Shown here in pieces: positions 17,035 through 22,494 of a DNA stretch of 26,433 bases. Numbering within the stretch: the first letter of the stretch is position 1; each line of letters opens with the position of its first letter. The notes below the pieces were generated by a model. That model was not told where the DNA came from. It ran no database searches and saw only the letters and a list, made by a program, of their open reading frames with translations. Made by a program: the position numbers and the translations under genes. This DNA comes from a virus. The stretch spans positions 1-26,433 of IMG/VR virus record IMGVR_UViG_3300022851_000097, one strand, 5' to 3'.

Positions 17035-17216
17035 CCTGTTGCAGCTAAATTTTCTTGAACATCTTGGTATTTTAATTGATTTCTAAGAGATTTAATTTCA
17101 CTCTCAGTTGCCAACATTTCAGTAGTACAACCACCATGGGTCATTAGACTAGCTGTCCATTGATGCTCTTTGTGTTGAAGCTTTTTTATAAGCTCCACTT
17201 TTTCTTTACTTAACAT
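17031..17216 (-). CDS. Small coiled-coil hypothetical protein
   Basis: This 61-residue protein is the last gene of a leftward four-gene operon; its start overlaps the preceding gene by 11 bases. It is almost wholly helical and charged (KEKVELIKKLQHKEHQW, then ATESEIKSLRNQLKYQ), with a central MTHGGCTTE turn. Its stop codon overlaps the stop of the convergent homing endonuclease. No function recognised. Confidence 0.55.
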   Translation of the reverse strand: MLSKEKVELIKKLQHKEHQWTASLMTHGGCTTEMLATESEIKSLRNQLKYQDVQENLAATG

Positions 17217-17400
17217 TTACGATCTCCTCGTATGTTACGTGAAGTCTGGAGTTGCCGGTGAAACCATCTTTAATAACTTCAACGGTGCCATTCTCCACTT
17301 GTTCGGACACCTTAAGTATCGCTTCTTTACAATCGTTTGCTTCAACTACTTGGTCTAATTGCAAACCTCCCATGCATGCTTTGATACGATAAGCTGTCAT
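17206..17400 (-). CDS. Small hypothetical protein
   Basis: This 64-residue protein starts four bases inside the preceding gene (ATGA overlap) in the leftward operon. It reads as a small alpha/beta protein: M-T-A-Y-R-I-K-A strand, a helix K-E-A-I-L-K-V-S-E-Q-V, then strands VEVIKDG and RLHVTYEEIVNV. No signal peptide and no known motif. The tight overlap and sensible composition support a real gene; function unknown. Confidence 0.55.
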   Translation of the reverse strand: MTAYRIKACMGGLQLDQVVEANDCKEAILKVSEQVENGTVEVIKDGFTGNSRLHVTYEEIVNVK

Positions 17401-17654
17401 AAGATATTATAGGATATTTCGAAGGTCTGGTCAATAACCAAGCCCTCATTGTCAATAGCTAAACAAGATACATCATAAGAGGCCATAGAGCCCCCTAATG
17501 CTTCGATCTCACCTTTTTGAGCTGTACCTATAGCCTTAGCTGTAGATCTACATGTGGTGGCATCTGAGAGATCATTTATAAGGTATTGATTACACTTTGT
17601 TTCATTGTTTGGGTAAGTTAAGCAAAAGGTGTACATAAGAATAAATTTAATCAT
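17397..17654 (-). CDS. Small Cys-containing protein with possible signal peptide
   Basis: This 85-residue protein starts with a basic residue and a hydrophobic stretch (MIKFILMYTFCL), then a hydrophilic chain with Cys at about 11, 21, 35 and 65. An exported, disulfide-bonded product is possible, but the hydrophobic core is short and no clean cleavage site is seen. It follows its upstream partner by one base and overlaps the next gene. Function unknown. Confidence 0.5.
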   Translation of the reverse strand: MIKFILMYTFCLTYPNNETKCNQYLINDLSDATTCRSTAKAIGTAQKGEIEALGGSMASYDVSCLAIDNEGLVIDQTFEISYNIL

Positions 17655-17655
17655 A

Positions 17656-17868
17656 TTAAACTTCTAATATTTTTCGACAAACAAATTTTGTATAAATTTC
17701 ATGTTCATTTACTTCTTTTTTACCAATTTCTTGAAGGATGTCTATAGACTTTTTATACCCATCTATATGACAGGTATATATATCTTCATAAGGTTTTTCA
17801 ATTTGAAGGGGAGGCATACAGGTATTTGCAGTTATTGAACAAACATAAATTATTAAAATTATTTTCAT
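17656..17868 (-). CDS. Small exported Cys-rich phage protein
   Basis: This is the first gene of the leftward operon, 70 residues. It has the N-terminus MKIILIIYVCSITANTCMPP (basic, hydrophobic, then a small-residue region), a plausible short signal peptide. Cysteines follow in Y-T-C-H-I-D-G-Y-K-K-S and F-V-C-R-K. The pattern V-C-S..x-x-T-C-M-P-P..C..G-Y-x-x-S..F-x-C matches small proteins I recall from pelagic phage genomes, function unknown. It may act at the host envelope. Its start codon lies next to the divergent promoter at 17868-17924. Confidence 0.6.
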   Translation of the reverse strand: MKIILIIYVCSITANTCMPPLQIEKPYEDIYTCHIDGYKKSIDILQEIGKKEVNEHEIYTKFVCRKILEV

Positions 17869-17924
17869 TGACTTTTAATTACATCCCATGTAATTAAGAT
17901 ATCATAATAAAAAGTAACTAACAA
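17868..17924. promoter_or_regulatory. Divergent promoter pair with palindromic ATCCCAT operator
   Basis: Rightward: TTGACT (17868-17873), 17 bases, then TAATTA (17891-17896). Leftward: TTGTTA (17919-17924 read on minus), 17 bases, then TATCTT (17896-17901). Between and across them lies a perfect inverted repeat, arms TTAATTACAT (17875-17884) and ATGTAATTAA (17888-17897), with CCC as centre. The palindrome sits in the spacer and -10 of the rightward promoter and over the -10 and start point of the leftward one, so a bound protein could block both. The rightward gene has AGGGT at 17925-17929 before ATG 17935. The same ATCCCATG core occurs in promoters at 22495, 23794 and 25276. Confidence 0.7.
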
Positions 17925-17934
17925 TAGGGTACAT

Positions 17935-18120
17935 ATGAACACAAGTGAATGGAGAGACATAGTAAAAGAAGCTAATGATGGTATCAAAGCTTTAGGTGAA
18001 GAGGTAGTTGCACTTAGAAAAGAAAACAAAGAACTTAAGAAACAAGTTGCTAACCAACCTTTACTACTAACAGAGGATATGGAAATTAAAACACCAACAG
18101 ATGGAAGAGAGTTAATATAA
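17935..18120 (+). CDS. Small acidic coiled-coil protein
   Basis: This 61-residue protein is the first gene of the rightward regulatory operon. Residues 5-40 form one long charged helix with heptad spacing (IKALGEEVVALRKENKELKKQVANQ), followed by a short tail. Its ribosome site is AGGGT. Its stop overlaps the next ATG by one base (TAATG at 18118-18122). A coiled-coil partner of a DNA-binding protein is possible; no direct evidence. Confidence 0.55.
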   Translation: MNTSEWRDIVKEANDGIKALGEEVVALRKENKELKKQVANQPLLLTEDMEIKTPTDGRELI

Positions 18121-18314
18121 TGGACATAAATAAATGGAGATCAGTAGCAGTTAAAAAAGAAGATTATTTATTATTAAAAAAAATATGTGAAGATAAATAC
18201 AGAGCGCCAGGAGCTATGGTATCTAAGCTAATACATAATCATATTGAGTATGAAGCTAAGAAAAACAAAACTCCAATAGAAGTCTTTAAAAGAAAACTAT
18301 TAACGGGGATTTAA
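18120..18314 (+). CDS. Ribbon-helix-helix (Arc/CopG-like) DNA-binding protein candidate
   Basis: This 64-residue protein fits the RHH pattern: strand WRSVAVK, helix A KEDYLLLKKICEDKY, a turn R-A-P-G, and helix B AMVSKLIHNHIEYEAKKN, with the hydrophobic spacing and the V-S-x-L-I helix start usual for CopG/Arc repressors. RHH proteins bind as dimers to palindromes through the strand pair. It is the second gene after the palindromic operator at 17875-17897, so autoregulation is a natural guess. The fold call comes from pattern only; no close relative is recalled. Confidence 0.55.
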   Translation: MDINKWRSVAVKKEDYLLLKKICEDKYRAPGAMVSKLIHNHIEYEAKKNKTPIEVFKRKLLTGI

Positions 18315-18317
18315 AAT

Positions 18318-18551
18318 ATGATAACGGAAGATGATTTAAAGAGAGTTGATAGTAGAGTTAAAGCAAAAGAACTTTTCACCATTGAATTAGATCATGCTAC
18401 TAACACTCTTACCCTTACCGTAAATGGTAAGGTAATGAATATAGCTAAGACATATAAAGCAGAACCTTTGTTTGAAAAAATGTTAAAGATTGCAAAATTT
18501 AAATTCTTGAAGATGAGGGATGAGAAAAGAAAGGAGTTTATTGAAAATTAG
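18318..18551 (+). CDS. Small hypothetical protein of the regulatory operon
   Basis: This 77-residue protein lies three bases after the RHH candidate. It has an N-terminal charged helix, a pair of strands (LFTIELDHATNTLTLTVNGKVM), and a C-terminal basic helix FEKMLKIAKFKFLKMRDEKRKEF. No signal peptide. Not recognised; kept because of spacing, a good ATG and composition like its neighbours. Confidence 0.55.
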   Translation: MITEDDLKRVDSRVKAKELFTIELDHATNTLTLTVNGKVMNIAKTYKAEPLFEKMLKIAKFKFLKMRDEKRKEFIEN

Positions 18552-18633
18552 TATGGGAGGGTCCTATAAAAAAAGTTATTGCAGGGCTATCTCAGTTTGC
18601 TAAGTTTAGCAGAAAATAACCAAGAGGTAAAAA
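18552..18633 (+). promoter_or_regulatory. Leader of the sigma-like gene
   Basis: This 82-base gap contains GGGAGGG (18555-18561) before two tiny frames, a 16-codon ATG frame at 18553-18603 and a Lys-rich frame beginning at ATA 18566 and ending at 18619. TAACCAAGAGGTAAA (18617-18631) includes the ribosome site AAGAGGT for the gene at 18634. That same 15-base leader recurs at 23851-23865. No strong sigma-70 promoter is seen. Confidence 0.35.
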
Positions 18634-19332
18634 ATGACAAATGATTATAGAGTTAAAATAACAATAAGAAACGAACGAATACTAAAACTAATTGAAGACC
18701 AGGGATATGTTAGTGTTAGAAAATTTTGTGAAGCACAAAAAATAGAATACCAAAGAACAACAGAATTAATTAGTGGTAAACTTAAACCCGTTAAAGATAA
18801 TGGTGAGCTATCTTATACATGTAGCCAACTATTAAAAGTTTTAGGGGCGGAGTTTGAAGATTGCTTTACACCTAGACAAATGAAAGGATTTAATAAAAGA
18901 TCTTTTGAAATTAAAGTTAAAGAAGAAAGTCTTAAAGCGCTTATTAACCCAACTGTTAATCAAGAGATGAAAATGATTGAACAGGATGCAAAGAATAATA
19001 TTCGTTATGCAATTGAGATGGGCCTTGAACCTAGAGAAGCTGCCATGCTTAAAATGAAGTTTGGCTTTGATGATGGCCATGAACAAACGTTAGAACAAAT
19101 TGGTACAACTTTTGGAGTATCTAGAGAAAGAGTTAGGCAGATCATTGCTAAGGCTAAACGTAGAATGTCTCATCCAAGTGTTATGAGACAAATATTAAAA
19201 GCAGGAGCAGATGAAGTGTTTAATATACAAAATTTACCTAATCATTTAAAAAGACTTAAAAAAGAAAATGATGCGGATATGGATATGGATGATTCTTTTT
19301 TAGAACGGTTAAGTAAAAAACATTTAAACTAA
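18634..19332 (+). CDS. Sigma-70 region 4 protein with N-terminal helix-turn-helix-like domain
   Basis: Residues 130-185 are a clear sigma-70 region 4: EPREAAMLKMKFGFDDGHEQ is followed by T-L-E-Q-I-G-x-x-F-G-V-S-R-E-R-V-R-Q-I and K-x-R-R-M-x-H-P-S, including the -35-recognition helix. There is no region 2 or 3, so it cannot melt a -10 by itself. The N-terminus (DYRVKITIRNERILKLIEDQGY, cut at 1-24 by function; then KFCEAQ and ISGKLKP) matches the XRE-like domain found in related phage proteins. It probably redirects host RNA polymerase or binds DNA as a regulator of middle or late genes. Ribosome site AAGAGGT. Length 232. Confidence 0.85.
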   Translation: MTNDYRVKITIRNERILKLIEDQGYVSVRKFCEAQKIEYQRTTELISGKLKPVKDNGELSYTCSQLLKVLGAEFEDCFTPRQMKGFNKRSFEIKVKEESLKALINPTVNQEMKMIEQDAKNNIRYAIEMGLEPREAAMLKMKFGFDDGHEQTLEQIGTTFGVSRERVRQIIAKAKRRMSHPSVMRQILKAGADEVFNIQNLPNHLKRLKKENDADMDMDDSFLERLSKKHLN

Positions 19333-19616
19333 TGAATATTAATTTATTTAAAATAAACAAAATGAAAAAGGTTGGTCGATGGCTAGATGTGAGCTCAGTT
19401 GCCATTGATCTTTGGGAACAATACAATCCAATAGGCAAGATATATTTAGGATTAGAGAAAAGACAACAAGCAGCAGACGCTAGAGATAAATTTGTAAGGA
19501 CTAGAATGAAGACAAGGCCCGGCTGGAGAATGATGTTCCTAAGATACGAACAATCCTCTAAAGCATTAGACTTAATTAATTATATTTTAAAAAGATATCT
19601 TAGATCTAAAAAATAA
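19332..19616 (+). CDS. Small basic hypothetical protein
   Basis: This 94-residue protein starts one base inside the sigma-like gene's stop (TAATG), suggesting coupling. It is strongly basic, with Trp-containing helices (VGRWLDVSSVAIDLWEQY; KFVRTRMKTRPGWRMMFLRYE) and a Lys/Arg C-terminus. A second ATG at 19362 (MKKVGRW) could be the true start. Nucleic-acid or RNA polymerase binding would suit its charge, but there is no motif to support it. Confidence 0.5.
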   Translation: MNINLFKINKMKKVGRWLDVSSVAIDLWEQYNPIGKIYLGLEKRQQAADARDKFVRTRMKTRPGWRMMFLRYEQSSKALDLINYILKRYLRSKK

Positions 19617-19628
19617 TTTCTACCTCTC

Positions 19629-19658
19629 TTGTACCCACGACCCATATTAATTTATACT
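19629..19658 (+). promoter_or_regulatory. Sigma-70-like promoter candidate
   Basis: TTGTAC (19629-19634) is followed after 18 bases by TATACT (19653-19658). A transcript start near 19665 would lie just before the ATG at 19674, giving a very short leader and no Shine-Dalgarno. The spacer contains CCACGACCCAT, and CCACGACCCA recurs at 21066-21075. It does not have the ATCCCATG box at the spacing of the other promoters. Confidence 0.4.
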
Positions 19659-19673
19659 ATACACTTGCAATGT

Positions 19674-19907
19674 ATGGAAAAATTTAATACTAATAAGCTA
19701 GGCAAACTCTCTAAGTGTAAGGGATGTAAGGGGTTGGGTTGGATACTTCTTACTGATAAAAAAAATTACACTGAGTGCATCATTTGCAATTCTTCAGGAA
19801 CCACGTATCACGGACCAAGCGGCATAGAAAAAGAAGCTCAACAAACTTTATTATTTAAGAAAGCGTGGGATTATATTAATGGCAAAGAAAAAGGATGGTA
19901 TCACTGA
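19674..19907 (+). CDS. Small protein with DnaJ-like zinc knuckle
   Basis: From ATG 19674 the product is 77 residues, with two C-x-x-C-x-x-x-G units, CKGCKGLG (residues 15-22) and CIICNSSG (35-42). The spacing is like one DnaJ-type zinc site of four cysteines. The rest has a charged C-terminal helix. Such lone DnaJ-type zinc fingers occur in many small phage proteins with unknown partners. An upstream in-frame TTG at 19629 is part of the promoter and unlikely to be used. The next gene overlaps by 29 bases. Confidence 0.65.
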   Translation: MEKFNTNKLGKLSKCKGCKGLGWILLTDKKNYTECIICNSSGTTYHGPSGIEKEAQQTLLFKKAWDYINGKEKGWYH

Positions 19908-20178
19908 TTTAACTAAAACTTTAGTTAGTGCTGCTCAAAAATTTAACGATACTGAATACAATAGATTACAACACCTAATCTTTGCGTTACTCCATGGAGT
20001 AAACTATGGCTACACTTCAATGGATCAAAAATTCTTAGATGACTCATCTGACATATATTTTCTACACAAGGACAAAGAACTTTCTAAACAATTAATTAAA
20101 ACAAAAAAAAATAAATACAAAGACAACGTAATTCAACTTAAAGATTTTAGTAGAGGAGCCGTTAATGACAATGGCTGA
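19879..20178 (+). CDS. Hypothetical protein
   Basis: This 99-residue protein overlaps the zinc-knuckle gene by 29 bases and the next gene by 14. N-terminal Lys-rich start, then an amphipathic helix (DTEYNRLQHLIFALLHGVNYG), then a basic Lys/Asp tail. No family recognised. Overlaps on both sides and unbroken operon direction argue that it is real. Confidence 0.5.
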   Translation: MAKKKDGITDLTKTLVSAAQKFNDTEYNRLQHLIFALLHGVNYGYTSMDQKFLDDSSDIYFLHKDKELSKQLIKTKKNKYKDNVIQLKDFSRGAVNDNG

Positions 20179-20383
20179 TAACTACACAAAAGCAGAAGCA
20201 CAACTAGATTTCCAGGATTTATCCGACCATATTGCAGAAGAAAATTTGCAAGGCGCAGCCATCACAATATTAATTGATGATGTACACGAACACTTTGAGG
20301 TCGCCACTCGATTAAAATTTAAAAAATCGAAAGGCCATTATCGTGATCTACTCAGTAGACTTATTAAAACTTATGGGCACTAG
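20165..20383 (+). CDS. Small acidic hypothetical protein
   Basis: This 72-residue protein has the ribosome site GAGGAG (20153-20158), six bases before ATG 20165; an ATG at 20171 is an alternative. Two acidic helices (AEAQLDFQDLSDHIAEENLQ; ITILIDDVHEHFEVATRLKF) and a basic C-terminus with KKSKGHYRDLLSRLI. Unknown function. It overlaps the following gene by 41 or 11 bases, depending on that gene's start. Confidence 0.5.
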   Translation: MTMADNYTKAEAQLDFQDLSDHIAEENLQGAAITILIDDVHEHFEVATRLKFKKSKGHYRDLLSRLIKTYGH

Positions 20384-20816
20384 CATAGCTGCTGATATTG
20401 TTGCAGACAATCATGTTTGCAATGAACAGAAGTTATGGAGGCACGTTATATTGAATGCGTTTGAAGATACTAAAGTTATGTCTGGAGAACGTAAGTCAAG
20501 CTTACAAAAATGTGATGCTCATTTCTGGATTGCAAAATCATTAGACTTTGAACAGATCTGTTGGTGGGCCGGTTGGGAACCTGATAACGTTCGATATAGA
20601 TATTACAAAGCGTTAAAGAGTGGAGATATAAAATTTAAGAGAAGACATTTCTTATGGCATCAATATGATTTGTTGTTTCAAAGATTAAAGGTTGAAGGAG
20701 ATTTAGACAAGAGACGTGAACTAAGACGTAATGTTGAGAATAAGCGTAGACAAATAATGCTTGCCGATAATGTTTATGTGGACCACTTTAAAAAAGATTT
20801 GGGTATTGAGATTTAA
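20343..20816 (+). CDS. Conserved phage protein preceding terS
   Basis: The 157-residue product carries NEQKLWRHVILNAFEDT (about 27-43), then K-C-D-A-H-F-W-I and D-F-E-Q-I-C-W-W-A-G-W-E-P-D-N-V-R-x-R-Y. A basic helical tail with RRHFLWHQYDLLFQRL follows. I recall this E-Q-K-L-W-R-x-V-I and I-C-W-W-A-G pattern in proteins near terS of pelagic phages; function unknown, DNA binding plausible from its Arg/Lys content. GTG 20343 has AAAGG upstream; ATG 20373 is an alternative start without a clear ribosome site. It closes the block before the large noncoding stretch. Confidence 0.6.
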   Translation: MIYSVDLLKLMGTSIAADIVADNHVCNEQKLWRHVILNAFEDTKVMSGERKSSLQKCDAHFWIAKSLDFEQICWWAGWEPDNVRYRYYKALKSGDIKFKRRHFLWHQYDLLFQRLKVEGDLDKRRELRRNVENKRRQIMLADNVYVDHFKKDLGIEI

Positions 20817-20947
20817 ACTGCAGTCCAGGGAGCAATCTCTAAACTGCAGCAATCTAATTAACTAACCAAAAGGACATGCAAATGAGAAACATATTCTTTG
20901 TATCAATACTATTAAATTATTAGTTGTTTGTCAAAGGTTTAACTTTA

Positions 20948-21046
20948 GAGATGTTTTATTTAGGGTTACTTATTATTTATTCGTGAGACCTGGTGCGATT
21001 TATTTAAGTAATTTTTTCGAGATGATTTTTTAAGGGTTACTTATTA
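20948..21046. repeat. 28-base direct repeat pair with 71-base period
   Basis: Copies at 20948-20975 and 21019-21046 share GAGATG, then eight A/T-rich bases, then AGGGTTACTTATTA. Both parts keep the same distance, so the unit, not just the core, is duplicated. They lie upstream of the ACTRGGAA boxes. Confidence 0.75.
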
Positions 21047-21093
21047 AAGGTCAATGGTTCAGTGACCACGACCCACGGCTCAGGGTTCCTGAA

Positions 21094-21312
21094 TTCCTAG
21101 TACGTTTCCTTAGAAAAAAAAAATAAAAAAAATATTTGTAGGGGTTTTTTACTGGGAAACTAGGAAAAACGTTGATATATAACACTTCTAGAGCATTTTT
21201 CACTAGGAAAACACTGGGAAGATTCCTAGTAGTTCTGGGAAAAAAAATACAGAGAGGCCATTTTCTGCTAAAAAAAAATAAAAAATATATTTGTAAGGAA
21301 GTGTACTAGGAA
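21094..21312. repeat. Array of eight ACTRGGAA boxes (iterons) upstream of terS
   Basis: Direct copies: ACTGGGAA 21151-21158 and 21213-21220; ACTAGGAA 21159-21166, 21202-21209 and 21305-21312; TCTGGGAA 21234-21241. Inverted copies TTCCTAGT: 21094-21101 and 21223-21230. Four boxes at 21202, 21213, 21223 and 21234 are 10-11 bases apart, on one face of the helix. terS starts 24 bases after the last box. Binding by TerS, an initiator or a regulator is inference. Confidence 0.7.
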
Positions 21313-21335
21313 AAAATATGATATAACAGGTCAAG

Positions 21336-21845
21336 ATGGCAAAAAAGAAAAACATTTTGAAATCAAGTTCTGAGCTAACACTTAAACAAAAAGCGTTTGT
21401 AGATATATATGTTGGTAATTGGGGAGAGATATCAAAAGTAGAAGCCGCTAAAAGAGCTGGGTATACATCCGATAAACCTCAGGGACCCACCGAGATTGCA
21501 AGTAGACTTACCGATCCAAACAAAAATCCTCATGTTGTGCGTTATATGGAAATGAAATATAGCCAGGAACTAAAGAAGCATGAAGGGGATAAATTAAGAA
21601 AGTATAAAAATTTTGAACGTCTAAGTAAAAAGGCGGAAGACAAGAAACAATTTGGCCATGCTATAAATGCAGAATATCGTAGTGGACAGATGGCAGGATT
21701 TTTTATAGATAAGAAAGAAGTAACCCATGTTGGATTGGAGGGAATGAGTCGTGAACAACTTGAAAAAAGGTTATCCGAACTTGAAGGAAAAATCGGAGAA
21801 GCCAAAAATATCATTGACGTTACGCCAGACAAAATTAGTGAGTGA
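21336..21845 (+). CDS. terS: Terminase small subunit
   Basis: The 169-residue product has the N-terminal terminase helix-turn-helix: LTLKQKAFVDIYVGNW, then K-V-E-A-A-K-R-A-G-Y (residues 14-43), and the P-T-E-I-A-S-R-L-T pattern that follows it. A charged central helical region for oligomerisation comes next, then an acidic C-terminal tail that would contact the large subunit. TerS recognises the packaging start on phage DNA. No Shine-Dalgarno is obvious, but a -10-like TATGAT is close upstream. The large subunit does not follow within the remaining 4.6 kb, which is unusual. Confidence 0.8.
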   Translation: MAKKKNILKSSSELTLKQKAFVDIYVGNWGEISKVEAAKRAGYTSDKPQGPTEIASRLTDPNKNPHVVRYMEMKYSQELKKHEGDKLRKYKNFERLSKKAEDKKQFGHAINAEYRSGQMAGFFIDKKEVTHVGLEGMSREQLEKRLSELEGKIGEAKNIIDVTPDKISE

Positions 21846-21855
21846 AGGTAATTTT

Positions 21856-21942
21856 ATGACAGTGTTTAACGAAGTTCATAATAGTCATTTAAATTCATCT
21901 GTTGGTATTGTTTCAATTTTAATAGATAATAAAAATGAATAA
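21856..21942 (+). CDS. Tiny hypothetical protein after terS
   Basis: This 28-codon frame starts at ATG 21856, preceded by GAAGG at 21845-21849. The product (MTVFNEVHNSHLNSSVGI, then a hydrophobic-acidic tail) has no known motif. Its end enters the first unit of the 30-base tandem repeat. It could be the remnant of a longer gene. Low confidence. Confidence 0.3.
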   Translation: MTVFNEVHNSHLNSSVGIVSILIDNKNE

Positions 21943-22021
21943 TAGACTATGCATATGGGATAAAATGAATAATAGACTATCCATATGGCATTAAATGAAA
22001 AGCTGACTATACATATGGGAT
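21932..22021 (+). repeat. Three 30-base tandem repeats with start-codon motif
   Basis: Units at 21932-21961, 21962-21991 and 21992-22021 share A-A-A-T-G-A-A, then GACTATnCATATGG and a closing G/C-A-T. GACTAT recurs at exactly 30-base steps (21945, 21975, 22005). A fourth, cut unit supplies the ATG of the gene at 22025. Because 30 is a multiple of three, the first two units also read as a 19-residue frame (21935-21994) with repeated M-N-N-R-L. Confidence 0.85.
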
Positions 22022-22024
22022 TAT

Positions 22025-22351
22025 ATGAAAACTAAAAAAATAAAAAAAGGATCTAAAATTTTAAATTTTAATTTTAAAAATCTAGACAATAATATTTTAG
22101 ATTATCCCTTTGTAGAAATAAAGTGGCTTGATATTGAGGGTGATAGTGGTTGGTCAGATACTAAAAGTTTGAACAAAGAAAAATTACCAACGTGTGTTTC
22201 TAAAGGTTATTTATTATCTCAATCAAAAGGTATTACAAGAATTTTTACTGATTATATAGAAACCAAAAATAAACCTACGTTTGATAATATTGGTAATACT
22301 ACAATAATTCCAACGGCAGTAATTCAATCAATTAAAGAAATAAAAATTTAA
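22025..22351 (+). CDS. Small accessory phage protein, strand-rich
   Basis: This 108-residue protein has a Lys-rich N-terminus, then FVEIKWLDIEGDSGWSD, a middle CVSKGYLLSQSKGITRIFTDYI, and the ending I-I-P-T-A-V-I-Q-S-I-K-E-I. The order V-x-W-x-D...W, then S-K/T-G-x-L-L, then I-P-x-x-x-I-x-x-I is shared by many short phage proteins of unknown function. It starts in the fourth partial repeat, without a clear ribosome site, so the repeats may carry its expression signals. Confidence 0.6.
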   Translation: MKTKKIKKGSKILNFNFKNLDNNILDYPFVEIKWLDIEGDSGWSDTKSLNKEKLPTCVSKGYLLSQSKGITRIFTDYIETKNKPTFDNIGNTTIIPTAVIQSIKEIKI

Positions 22352-22393
22352 TTTAATCTTGTATTAATTTTTTTAACGTATATCTCTGGTGCT

Positions 22394-22486
22394 ATGGATA
22401 AGTTTTTAGCATTTATTATCAGAGCCCTAGTTTTTTACCCTTTACCCTTTGTAATAGTAGCAGTTTTATTAGCTTTTTTACTATAA
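22394..22486 (+). CDS. Tiny single-helix membrane peptide
   Basis: This 30-codon frame gives MDKFLAFIIRALVFYPLPFV, then IVAVLLAFLL: a hydrophobic helix after one Arg. A second frame at 26266-26355 gives MDAFLAFLIRIVVFFPGVVG, then LLIVLAVLL. The shared M-D-x-F-L-A-F-x-I-R-x-x-V-F-x-P shows homology and supports both as genes. The ribosome site is weak (CTGGTG). Size and helix fit a small phage membrane effector (holin-like, superinfection exclusion or envelope modulator); which one is unknown. Confidence 0.65.
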   Translation: MDKFLAFIIRALVFYPLPFVIVAVLLAFLL

Positions 22487-22494
22487 TTTTTTAT

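Larger units (their letters stand above)
20817..21335. other. 519-base noncoding, repeat-rich region before terS
   Basis: No credible gene. It holds a duplicated CTAAACTGCAG-like end (20815-20824 and 20839-20850), a leader-like 15-codon frame at 20877-20924 preceded by AAAAGGA, a 28-base direct repeat pair, eight ACTRGGAA boxes, and two A-rich tracts each followed by TATTTGTA (about 21113-21140 and 21268-21296). GATATA(T)AACA elements follow both tracts (21174-21183; 21319-21327) and could be -10 regions. A patch of G+C lies at 21063-21084. Taken together it looks like a control, origin or packaging region. Confidence 0.6.

Noticed and set aside
20817-21335. tRNA or structured RNA gene
   Set aside because: No cloverleaf, CCA end or T-arm motif was seen on either strand; repeats explain the region better.
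21751-21942. 63-residue frame overlapping the terS end
   Set aside because: Its first half is an out-of-frame reading of terS; only the part from ATG 21856 with its own ribosome site is retained, at low confidence.
21932-22021. CRISPR array
   Set aside because: Units are contiguous with no spacers, no cas genes are near, and repeats include start-codon motifs.
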